This document shows, piece after piece, positions 55,041-64,000 of a stretch of DNA of 64,000 nucleotides (positions are counted from its first letter, which is position 1; every line of letters starts with the position of its first letter). This stretch comes from Chlorophyllum brunneum (lineage: Eukaryota; Basidiomycota; Agaricomycetes; Agaricales; Agaricaceae): the NCBI GenBank assembly GCA_963576785.1, contig OY756144.1, positions 2,666,001 through 2,730,000 on the forward strand, given 5' to 3'. Below the pieces are notes generated by a model. The model was not told the origin of the DNA. It saw nothing but the letters and a program-made list of their open reading frames with translations, and searched no databases. Both the position numbers and the translations under genes were made by a program.

Positions 55041-55590
55041 CTGACTCAGGGTAGGTGGGTTATTGTCCGGCACTGGTGACCCCTGGCGAAGACCTGGCAA
55101 CAGTTCCGATGACCGATGAATGGACCTGGGCCCTACAGCAACTAGGTGTGGTGAAGATGCCGATAGCCACACAAATGGTGTGGTCAATTACTCTGGCAAG
55201 GGTGACCGTGGCTGGGGGACTGGGTCTTAGTAAGGGGGGGTTGGGGCTTAGCTGGGCCAGTAACTGGGTGTGTCTCCACCGCTGGGCATTTACAGTGAAT
55301 TAACACCTACTGACCGGGCCTGGTCTTTGGACTGGGTTGCTGGTTGGGGGACCTCCCTGCCCACTCGCCTCCTCTGGCGTCCACTCCCCTCGCCCTCTGG
55401 GCTCGGGAGTAGGATGCAATTCCTCCTACCGTTGGCTTTGGGCAACGGTATTTTTGCTTGGTAGGGCGTAGTTACCACTTTCTCCGTAGATACCCGCTTG
55501 TTTACTTTTTTGTACTCCGGCCGCGGGCTGTGTTCGAGCGCCGCGTAATAAATCGGCCTTAGGCCATGATTCAAAAAAAAAAAAAAAAAA
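55041..55590 (+). other. LINE-B1 3' UTR and A tract
   Basis: G-rich first part, then ggctttgggcaacggta and tgtgttcgagcgccgcgtaa, with the palindrome ggccttaggcc before the A tract (55573-55590). The same UTR is seen at 13505-14064 and 61246-61794. It is unrelated to the LINE-A UTR. Confidence 0.88.
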
Positions 55591-58500
55591 CTCCCTCGAC
55601 CACTGACGTGGAAGGGGATGACGTTACTGGTGCACCTAAGCACCCTGACTGGCTCATGGTGGTGCGTCCCCCTACCCAGGGATCCCTGCCCCGAGTGATG
55701 GCGTATGTACACACTCAGCTGCAACGTCTAAGGCCATCAATGAGGAGGGACCTCGTGGATCACCCTGATATCTTGGCGCTGACGCTCTTCACTGATGCAA
55801 AGGCCCTTAATTTCCTGAACGTCTACTCAGATGATCAGCATACCGCCATCAACTTCCTTCATGGGAAGGTTGATGCTCTTCCCCCATTCGACTTTATGAG
55901 TGGGGACTTTAACTGTCATTCTTCGGAGTGGGACCCTGAGGTTCTGCATCATCGAATGACAGCTCATAGACTCATGGAAATGAGTTGCAATCTCGGCCTC
56001 GATTTGGTTATGCCAACCAACCTGGGTCCGACGTTTATTTCCCACAACCCAGATCTCCACCCATCAGTGATTGATCTGGTGTTTGTCTCATCTCCCAATG
56101 CATCAAGGACCTTTCCTTATCGGGATGTATCTCTGCAGGGTACTTCGGATCATGTTCCAATGACCGTCACCCTTCCCATCACCCCTGTCGACGTTGGGGT
56201 TGTCAAATCTGTCCTGCCAAAGGGCTCCGACGAAGAGGAGGCCTTTCTGGAACATGTCATTGATGAGGTGACTGGTCTGACTGATTGTCCCTCTCCGGAA
56301 TCTCCGGATCAAGTGGATGCCTTGGCTCTGGCCGTGGCTGAAGCCTTCTCCGACGCGTGGACCCACCACTTGAAGAAGATCCGAATTACTTGCCACACTC
56401 ATCCCTGGTGGGACAAGGCGTGCTCTACCTCCTTCTCCAGGTACCAAGACACTCGTAGTCATGGTGACTGGGGGGACTTCAGGCATGCTTGCACAGCCGC
56501 CAAACAACAATTCTTCGATTCTAAGGTTGAGGAGATCGCTTCCACTAACAAGCGGCCATGGGACCTCATGGAATGGGTCAAGGCTCGCAAGTTACCTCCC
56601 TGCAAGGCTATCCAGTATAATGGACAGCCTTGTCATGGCATGGACTCCCTCTGGGATGCCCTCCACTCAACGTACAACTCTGCTGCTGATCGGCAGTGTG
56701 ATACGTCTGTCCTTGACCCCCTCCCGGACCTTCCAGTCCGGGAGTGGGCCTCTTTCTCGGCGCTGGAACTCAAGGAGGCCCTGTCCTCCTGTTCTAATAT
56801 GTCCTCTCCGGGTCCAGATCATGTTACGTGGTCCCACCTTAAGTACATTGTCATCGATGAAGATTGTTTGATGGTGTTCCTGTGTTTGGCCAATGCCTGC
56901 CTCACGGTTGGGCACTGGCCTTGCAGTTTCAAGGAGTCGCTTTCGGTTATCATTCTGAAGCCGGGGAAGCCCTCCTACTCTACCCCCAAGGCGTTCAGGC
57001 CGATTGTCCTCCTGAACATGCTTGGTAAACTGGTTGAGAAAATGATTTCCAACCGCATCCAGTTTGATGCCATTAAGCATGACATCTTTCATCCCCATCA
57101 ACTCAGAGGCATTTGCCAATGTTCCACCAAGGATGCCAGGTTGTTCCTTACCCACCTAGTTTGTGCTGGGTGGGCTAAAGGTCTCAAGACGAGTGTGGTT
57201 GCTTTCGACATCACTCAGTTCTTCCCCTCTCTTAACCATGAGATGCTTATGGCTATTCTTGCCAAGCAGGGGTTCCCACTTAACGTGCAAACCTTTTTTG
57301 CTTCATACCTGGTGGGCCGTTCCACTGTTTACACATGGAACGGCTTCTCCTCTGATCCCCGGGGCACAGACGTGGGCATCGGACAGGGCTCTGCCATGTC
57401 CCCCGTCCTCTCTGGCGTCTATATCGTGCCTCTCATGAAGGTTTTCGACTTGTGGATCACTTCCCCTGGGAGTACTCTGCTGTCATACGTCGATGACGGT
57501 ACCGTCGTTGCCCAGGCTAAGACCTGGGATGAGAACTTGGATACCCTCAAGGGGGTGTACATTGTTCTCTTTAATCTTTTCATAGCGTTTGCACTTGTCA
57601 TGGAGCATGACAAGTCTGAGCTCTTCCACTTCTCCAGAAAGCCCGGAGACGTCAATTCCCCCCTTGACTTGGGCTTCGGTCCATTCACAGGGGACACCTC
57701 CCTCTGCCCTAAGACCTATTGGAGGTACCTGGGCTTCTACTTCGATCGTGCCCTGAATTTTCAGGAACATGTTCGACATTATTCTACCAAGGCCCTCTCC
57801 ACTGTGAAAGCAATGGGGATGCTGGGTAACTCCTCCCGCAGTCTGACCCCCAAGCAGAAGCAGCTCCTCTTCAGGTCATGTGTCATGCCTATCACGACGT
57901 ATGGCTTCCGTCTGTGGTACTTTGATAAGGCTCGGTGTAAGGGCCTCCTCAAATCCCTGAACACTATGCAATGCAAGGCTGTGTTGTGGATCACCAGTGT
58001 GTTTCGCACCTCTCCTTCTGGCGGCGCCGAAGCTCTCGCTGGTCTCATCCCCGTCCACCTCCATCTGAAGAAGTTGGCCTCAAGAGCAAACTACCGTCTC
58101 TCCACCCTCTCCAATACTCACCCTCTTTGGTCCCTCCTGGATTGTCCGAACACCAAGGGCGCCCCCCCGCACCCTCTCTCCATCTCCCTCCTGTCTGACC
58201 GTCTTGCCAGACAGGTCAAAGGTTCCCTTATGGAAGCCGTCTCCATGCTCCCATCTCCCATCTCTTACTGAGCAGTTTGACCCCTGCACTGCAGTGGCTC
58301 AGCCTGGTCACCATCTCCTAGACCGCTTTGCGGCCCAGGTATTCTTCCACAACTCTCCTTGTTCTCGTGACGGGAGGGCTGTACATATAAGGCATCTGAA
58401 TGGCACCTTGGAATGTGCCAATGCTGATCCCTGGGTTCTCACTGTGGCCACGGACGCCAGTCTACTGCTGTGGGGGGAATTCCAGGCAGTTTCTGCTGCC

Positions 58501-58889
58501 CATATCTACCGGTCAGGCCTGCGTGTCTTCCAGACGAGACATGCGGTGGGTCGGGTGACAGCTCTGGATGCGGAGCTGTATGCTATCCGGATTGCGATTG
58601 GAAAGGCCACCAGCCTTTCTGACTGCGATTCCATTGTCTTGTTCACCGACTCCCTTGGTTCTGCCAAGAGAGCGGTGGACCCCTCCGTTCACTCGGGTCA
58701 GGCTCATTCGCTTGCCATGTGTAGCACTCTTATGGAATGGTTCGAGGGTCACCCCAAACGCTCCATTCACATCTGGCACACCTACTCGTCGGAGAAGTGG
58801 GGCATTCATGGTACCGTACACCAGTACTGCACTGAGCTTCAGGTCGCTGCGGGTTCCTGTCCGCAAACCTCCCTTGACTCCCTTCGTCG

Positions 58890-58905
58890 GAGGGTTGTCA
58901 AATCC
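58890..58905 (+). repeat. Target-site duplication of the 1.9-kb composite (partner 60828-60843)
   Basis: Perfect 16-bp repeat gagggttgtcaaatcc. It fixes both ends of the composite, including the delta 5' terminus. Confidence 0.93.
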
Positions 58906-60336
58906 ATCACTCCTTGACTTGTTACCACCACCATCACTTTTTCCACTTCCTTTCCCCATCGCACCTTTCATCTCCTGGGCTCTCTCTCATGGGCCTGGGT
59001 CTTTTCTGAGCCTTCGCTGGCTGTAGGGGGGCGGTCCGTGTGTCAACGTTACTTGGTCGATGGGCGGCACGCCCTTGGTAAAGGCAATTAAAGGTGGGTA
59101 TATCCCCACTGTTCATCTGACTGATGCCTATACGCACAGATCGATGAGGCGGCCCCTTGGTAAAGGGTCTTAAAGGCTGGGATACTGGCCACCTCGCTCG
59201 CTTGCGCTCGCTGGGTCGCCAGTGGTGGCGGCCCTTCTATTAATCCAATGGAGTTGCAGTCCTGTATAGGGTTTGCATGGCGGTTTTAACCCCTGCTGCA
59301 GCTCAAGTCCGGCTAGCATCTTGAGGCTGGGTTATCCTGGCTGACGACGGACGTCCGGGCCTACCCCTAATCATGCTTGCACGTCGGTGGGGAGCGTGCT
59401 GAAAAAAGCCGCCCTGTCGCACCCGAAAGGGACCGAAAGGATAAGGGATGGTAATAGGGGGTATGGAGGTGAAAACAAGCCGACCGAAAGGACAGGCCAC
59501 CCCCCACCAGTGTTGCCATGCCTTCGGGAACCCCTCTGGGGGTAGCGCCTGGTCGTTAGTAGGGATACACCAAACTCCAGGACACTGGGCAGGTGTGGAT
59601 TGACACAGGGAAACTCGGGTTGATTGGCGCTCGTTCCGCGGATTGCTTAGTAACCCGTTCCGCGGGTTGCTTATGTGATCCAATGTGAACACCACCCTGG
59701 TAGCGCCCCCTGCAAGACGGAGATCCCCGCCAGTATTAGCATGCGGATCCGCACCCAAAGACAAGTCGCCTCCTCTGGGGATAGGGCATAGCGAAAGCGG
59801 CTGCGGGGGAACGGGAAGCTAGTCCAGGGGTCGCGCCTTGGAGGTATGCCTTCGTGGCCTCTGCCTGCCCAACTAGTGGACCGTAGCGGGCTGTTTACTG
59901 GGAGCGCGCTGGAAAAAGCCGCCCAGTTACTGAGAAGGAGCAGCCCGGCTCGAGAGGTCTAGATCCTCCGTCGATGGGTCTCCGCCAACAACAGAGTGTA
60001 CCCGTTTAAGTTGATACCACGTAAGTAGTCTGGATTTGGGGTGGCGATGTGCACAGTCATGCGGTGAGATCCTGTCCGTACACCGTATAGGAAGGATGCC
60101 TCAAGCGAACGGCGGGCCGGTCCTCAGGGATACCGTGCTCTCTCAGTAGCGGGGTGTCTGCCCAAGCTAAAGGCTTTACCTCTTAGGAGGGAGGGGCAAA
60201 GTCCCTGCAACATGGCCGGATGCGACACCAATATGGGAGCCTGGGAACATGCTGGGCATTCTATGGGCACATATCGTCTCAAGACCCCCGTCTCTGGGCT
60301 GCTAGGAGTTTGCCTGCAAGGGACTCCGTGTACGGG
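58906..60336 (+). repeat. Reference leader: delta, epsilon and zeta with two hinges
   Basis: Delta 58906-59395; hinge gtgctgaaaaaagccgcc 59396-59413; epsilon 59414-59905; hinge gcgctggaaaaagccgcc 59906-59923; zeta 59924-60336. Delta starts atcactccttgacttg. Zeta ends gggactccgtgtacggg. Epsilon has several ccgaaagg motifs (cacccgaaagggaccgaaagg-like) that could fold. I recognise no protein or known RNA family. No tRNA-type A/B box pair is evident in delta, unlike alpha. Confidence 0.8.
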
Positions 60337-60827
60337 CTAGAGCCTATTGGCTGCGAGTGTGGGGCTCCTCTGGAGACTCGCACTCATATCTTGTGCTCTT
60401 GTCCTTTGTACAAGAGACGTCGTGGCCTGCTGGTCTCTATTGACCAGCTGGTAGGTTTTCTTAAACGCAACCCATCTGCATTCGCATTTAAGGCCAACAT
60501 ACCGCTTGCGGGAGTTGGATAATGCGGCGTGACCCCTGCTAGCTTTCCACGTCCCCGACATGTGTAGAAGTTAATTGCAAATTGACACATACTCTCCTTA
60601 GGGAGGGGAGGCAAGGGGTCGCTCTACATATCTGGTCTAGGATTCACGCATCCATGCGTGTTTCCACGACCGTTCACCCAGACCGCCTGTCGGCAGTCTA
60701 GTTCGGCCAGGGGAGAGCCTATCTTCGTATACCTTTACATTGTAGCCTACATGTCACAGTAGATACAGGTGGACTGCGATCAAGCACCACCTTAAACATG
60801 ACGACTTAAAAAAAAAAAAAAAAAAAA
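58906..60827 (+). mobile_element. Complete composite: delta-epsilon-zeta leader plus LINE-A 3' end, non-autonomous
   Basis: 1.92 kb between perfect 16-bp duplications. Delta, hinge, epsilon, hinge, zeta, then LINE-A from ctagagcctattggctgcg (60337): the ORF2 Cys/His end (CECG, THILCSC, stop at 60522), 3' UTR and A tract (60807-60827). It encodes no EN or RT. It must have been mobilised in trans, most simply by LINE-A proteins recognising the LINE-A 3' end. CpGs are well kept, so the event is recent. It is the cleanest member of the composite family. Confidence 0.88.
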
Positions 60828-61245
60828 GAGGGTTGTCAAATCCTGCCAGGATGCCTGGATCACTCGATTCCAGGATCCTACTTACTCGGGTAGCCAGTTC
60901 ATGGCTCTCGAAGGGCATAACGGTAAGCCCCTCCAGCCCACTTACCTCCATGGAGGTTTGTGGCTGCCCTCTGCCACAGCAGAGTCCAACTCGCTGTCCG
61001 CCTGCATGTGTAGGGTTATACTCAACCATGCGCCTATTGGGGCCTATAGGTCTCGGTTCTTCCAAGATAAACCATTCTGGTGTCCATGCGGGGCTCCTTT
61101 CAAGTCTCGTATGCATATTCTTACCAACTGCGGTCAGTTTGACACCTCTCGGGAGTACCCTGCTACGCTGGGTGCCCTTGTCAAGTTCTTGAAAGCGAAC
61201 CCCCAGGCATTCGCTTTCCCATCCGTTCCCCAGGGAATTGGATAA

Positions 61246-61794
61246 CTGGCTCAGGGTAGGTGGGTTATTGTCCAGCACCGGAGGCCCCTGGCAAAGACTT
61301 GGCGGCCGTTTCGATGACCAATGAACGGACCTGGACCCTACAGCGACTAGGTGTGGTGAAGATGCCAATAGCCACACAAATGGTGCGGTCAATTACTCTG
61401 GCAAGGGTGACCATGGCTGGGGGACTGGGTCTTAGTAAAAGGGAGTTGGGGCCTAGCTGGGCTAGTAACTGGGTACGTCTCCACTGCTGGGCATTTACAG
61501 TGAATTAACACCTACTGACCGGGCCTGGTCTTTGGACTGGGTTGCTGGTTGGGGGACCTCCCTGCCCACTCGCCTCCTCTGGCGTCCACTCCCCTCGCCC
61601 TCTGGGCTCGGGAGTAGGACGCAATTCCTCCTACCATTGGTTTTGGGCAACGGTACTTTTGCTTGGTAGGGCGTAGTTACCATTTCTCCGTAGATACCCG
61701 CTAGAGTACTCATTTGTATTCCGGCCGCAGGCTGTGTTCGAGCGCTGCGTAATAAATTGGCCTTAGGCCATGATTCAAAAAAAAAAAAAAAAAA
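61246..61794 (+). other. LINE-B2 3' UTR and A tract
   Basis: Matches the B1 3' UTR with scattered differences, including the cttaggcc palindrome, and ends in the A tract 61777-61794 next to the target-site duplication. Confidence 0.88.
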
Positions 61795-62207
61795 GAAACT
61801 GAATTGCAGTGTGCTCTGAATCAGAGTAGACATTCATGAGATTCAGGGTCTCGCCCTCCAAAAAGAGGGAGAGAACCATGATGTCATGGTGATTGATGAG
61901 ATCCATCCGATAGGACGGTCTCAGAGAAGCCAACTGGTTATGGACAAATGTCATAACCCATGGGTCAGAGCCAGGCTCTGTGGCCCAGACTATGCACAGC
62001 CACTCGGGGTGCTTGGGGGCACCAATAACATCATCCCCCTTGACAGAAGTTGTGGAGGGAGCAGATCTGATGAACTGCCAGGGAGGTTCTTGAAAGAAGA
62101 GGATGTCAAAGTGATCTTTGAGATCCTCCAGTAAAGTATCCACTAAATCATAATTTTTCTTACAATTCTGTTGAAATACACAGATTGTTCGTAATTCTAA
62201 AGGTTGC

Positions 62208-64000
62208 CTATTCATTGGCAAGCTGTAGAGTACAAAGGCTGGTGAGGGGAGATCGCCGTTGAAGACGGTTGTTACTCACCTCGCGATAAAATTTCTTGAT
62301 TTTCTCAGGTTCAAACCAAGCATCAAAGAATTTACACTTCTTTGAGGTCGTATGGTGGGGACCCCAGCAGTTGAGACAACGCAGTGTATGAGGACAAGGC
62401 TCATCCACCGGTGTAGGAAGGATAGGAGGCTGCACGTTGGAATTACCCTTGCAGTGACTGCAGAGAGTTTGGTGATGCTCCTCACAGTGAGGACCACCAC
62501 AGGTCGGGCATTTCAAGGCCTGCGCCTTGCAGAATTGCATAGGGTGGCCCCAGTAGAAGCAATGCTTGCACAAAGACACCCCCGGAGAGGCTGCGGATGG
62601 CCTGATAGGACAGGCATATCCACCGATATGGAGCAACTTCCTGAGGAGGAGATTCACCCATTGACCCTTCTGAGAGTCGTGAATATTGAAGTACACCATG
62701 GCAGTATCAGACACCTTGGAGTTCCTCATAATACAGGGGGGTCCCGTTAACGTGAACAGATCAGAAAATGCCGTGCACTTCATGATCTGTTTGATCTCGA
62801 AAGAGGACTAGCGAGTTTCACCAATCCTAAAGAAAGGGACGTCGATGACCTTGAGATAGGACTTTGACTGGGGAAGGCCAACTGTAAACACAGTTCCCTG
62901 AGGGACAGCCTTCGAAATCCATGTCTTGGCAACCTCCAGGTCGGCAGGAGTGGGGACGGCATTGGTGTGCAGAGCAAAACCCCCATACTTGGCAGAGGTA
63001 GACTCTACTTGAATATGAAGGCATGAGTCCACGAAACCATGGTTAACCATGGTCTCGAAGTGGAAAGAGGAGACTTCAGGGGTAGCCTCGAAGTCAACAA
63101 TAACCTGGCACCGTGAGGGGCCAGCAGTGGTCATCCTAGGCCTCTTCTTAGAGGCCTTAGACTTGGGAGGAGAGGCTTGCTTGCCCATGGCGAGAATCCT
63201 GTCCGGAGGAAGCGAGGGAAACATCTGTGCAAGCTGCACAACAGTTCCGGATGCCGTAGTTGCCTTTCCCTTCCCTTTTGGTTGGGGGACAGGCTCCTTA
63301 GCCACCGCAGAGAACGTTCTCTTGTTCCCTGACTTGGCAGATGGAGTAGACAGAGCAGGAGGAGCCACCGGCTTACGCTGGTAGGTTCCCTTGCCCGCAA
63401 GAGGAGAAGGTCCAACCCCAATGGGGCGAGGACCACTCAGAGCACCCTCTGGACCAGGCATTGGAATGTCTGGGTCCTGGGGGGGAGGTCCAGCTGGGGG
63501 AGGCTGGGGGACAGCTCGAGCCCTTGGTACTGGAGGAGTACGAGGAGCAGGAGGAGGGGGAGTGGGAGAGGCGGGGGCCAGACCCATAGACACTGCCAGG
63601 ATGGTACCAACAGTAGGCATCCCAAAGCCAAGTTTGATAGTGGACCACCCACCGTCGTCGATAGCCTTACACAATCAAATAATCGATCACACAAGGGGGT
63701 ATACTGAATTACCCAGAAGGGTAGTCCAGTCGATATTCTCTACCATCTTGTTAAGGAAGGTGGAGATGAGATCCAGTGAATCCAAGGCCGCTTTGAGGTC
63801 CCCTGCAACACTTTTGACAGTGTTCAGAAGATGACAGGAGTACAGGGACGAGGAGCTGGAGGAGGAGGGCACAGGGCTAGGTGCGCTGGGGGTAGGGCCC
63901 TGAGGGAGAGTCATGGGATCTTCGTCGAACCCTTCTAACTTGCCAAAATCCTCCACAGTGGGCCCAGGTGATGGCGAGGTTGCACATGAAGGGTTACGTG
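62208..64000 (-). pseudogene. LINE-A ORF1 copy 5 (gag-like), runs off the window
   Basis: From the window edge (sense side, Pro/Ser-rich: GPTPSAPSPVPSSSSSSS) through the core (VIVDFEATPEVSSFHFETMV) to knuckles CKHCFYWGHPMQFC, CPTCGGPHCEEHHQTLC and CLNCWGPHHTTSKKC, ending LQLANE at 62208. Stops: a TGA near 63675 (ATTATTTGATTG for ATTATTCGGCTG), TGG-to-TAG near 62807, and another near 63690. The N-terminus lies outside the window. Confidence 0.85.

Larger units (their letters stand above)
55591..61245 (+). pseudogene. LINE-B2 ORF2, 5'-truncated and interrupted
   Basis: Open from EN (STTDVEGDDVTGAPKHPDWL) for about 890 codons to 58271: MSGDFNCHSSEWDPE, FDITQFFPSLNHE, IGQGSAMSPVLSG and LSYVDDGTVVAQ. 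A 7-bp tandem duplication (cccatct, near 58251) shifts frame. RNase H (ATDASLLLWGEFQAVSAAHI, LFTDSLGSAKRAV) follows, then a composite is inserted at 58906-60827, and the end (HNGKPLQPTYLHGG, CPCG, HILTNC, PSVPQGIG) is at 60828-61245. It lacks ORF1 and the EN start, so it is not autonomous. Confidence 0.87.
50130..61794 (+). mobile_element. LINE-B tandem: zeta-LINE-B1-poly(A)-LINE-B2-poly(A), one insertion
   Basis: One pair of target-site duplications encloses two head-to-tail LINE-B copies. B1 is 50132-55590 with a partial zeta leader and truncated ORF1. B2 starts directly after the B1 A tract, in EN (ctccctcgaccactgacg, 55591), and ends with the A tract 61777-61794. A 1.9-kb composite interrupts B2. 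Two RNAs joined end to end during one target-primed event would give this structure. Confidence 0.75.
46665..62215 (-). pseudogene. LINE-A ORF2 copy 5 (EN-RT-RNase H), split and decayed
   Basis: The ATG at 62215 overlaps the ORF1 stop. N-terminal EN at 62215-61795 (FFQEPPW); after the insertion, EN continues from 50129 (YMGGDFNCHSELWDPN). RT and RNase H form a 662-codon frame (48728-46740): VGQGSLLSPVLSG, LLSYVDNGLAITQ (YVDN, inactive), VTDASLPLIG, AELFAICMAL, VFMDSIGSAKRAL, CKCG and THILCSC. Stops include CAG-to-TAG near 48755. Confidence 0.85.
46362..64000 (-). mobile_element. LINE-A copy 5, split by a LINE-B tandem insertion
   Basis: T tract 46362-46382, 3' UTR, ORF2 (46665-50129 and 61795-62215), ORF1 (62208 to the window edge). 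The two halves join exactly at the 12-bp target-site duplication of the LINE-B block. The 5' end is outside the window. ORF2 starts with the QQNCKKNYDLVDTLLEDL variant, so it belongs with copy 2. It is moderately decayed. Confidence 0.88.

Noticed and set aside
1..64000. CRISPR array, LTR retrotransposon, DNA transposon or prokaryotic operon
   Set aside because: No regularly spaced short repeats, no long terminal repeats, no protease/integrase or transposase motifs, and no operon structure were seen; the nested poly(A) elements account for nearly every base.

Overview
The whole window is a nest of retrotransposons. I found no host gene, rRNA or intact tRNA gene. All coding sequence comes from non-LTR elements (LINEs) with a fungal Tad1/I-like layout: a gag-like ORF1 with CCHC knuckles, then an ORF2 carrying AP-type endonuclease (EN), reverse transcriptase (RT), RNase H and a C-terminal Cys/His motif. 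Together with strong CpG-to-TpG decay of older copies, this suggests a repeat-rich fungal genome, most likely an agaricomycete basidiomycete. The species cannot be read from the sequence.

Three families are present: LINE-A (most copies), LINE-B (3 to 5 copies) and LINE-C (one 3' end). Two LINE-A copies are near full length: 6460-12719 (-) and 35235-41972 (+). They share the same 5' end. The copy at 14773-20738 (-) has an uninterrupted ORF2 of 1290 codons. LINE-A and LINE-B both overlap the ORF1 stop with the ORF2 start in an 8-nt ATGnnTAG.

Layout: 1-26886 is a LINE-A copy (+) interrupted by LINE-C (242-1202) and by a composite element (4403-25887, -). That composite contains a 200-N gap, a 5'-inverted element (6086-22323), two large LINE-A insertions and a LINE-B 3' end. 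26887-45813 holds LINE-B fragments and several composite elements, with a full-length LINE-A (35235-41972) inside one of them; that LINE-A itself contains a 475-bp LINE-A 3' end. 45814-64000 is LINE-A (-) with a LINE-B tandem insertion (50130-61794), which carries a further composite at 58906-60827. Nesting is supported by seven target-site duplications (TSDs) of 12-18 bp, most perfect or differing at one site, plus an eighth 15-bp pair with two differences at one decayed CpG.

The most unusual content is a modular leader at the 5' side of many LINE copies, in place of the normal LINE 5' end. It has three slots: slot 1 alpha or delta, slot 2 beta or epsilon (optional), slot 3 gamma or zeta. 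Slots are separated by a recurring hinge, gtgctgaaaaaagccgcc. Slot 3 always ends at the same point and is joined to different points of LINE-A or LINE-B, followed by the LINE 3' end and poly(A). Alpha has tRNA-type A and B boxes. I read these as a composite, partly non-autonomous family formed by template switching, comparable to the WEIRD/MINE chimeras described in Magnaporthe. Module names are mine.
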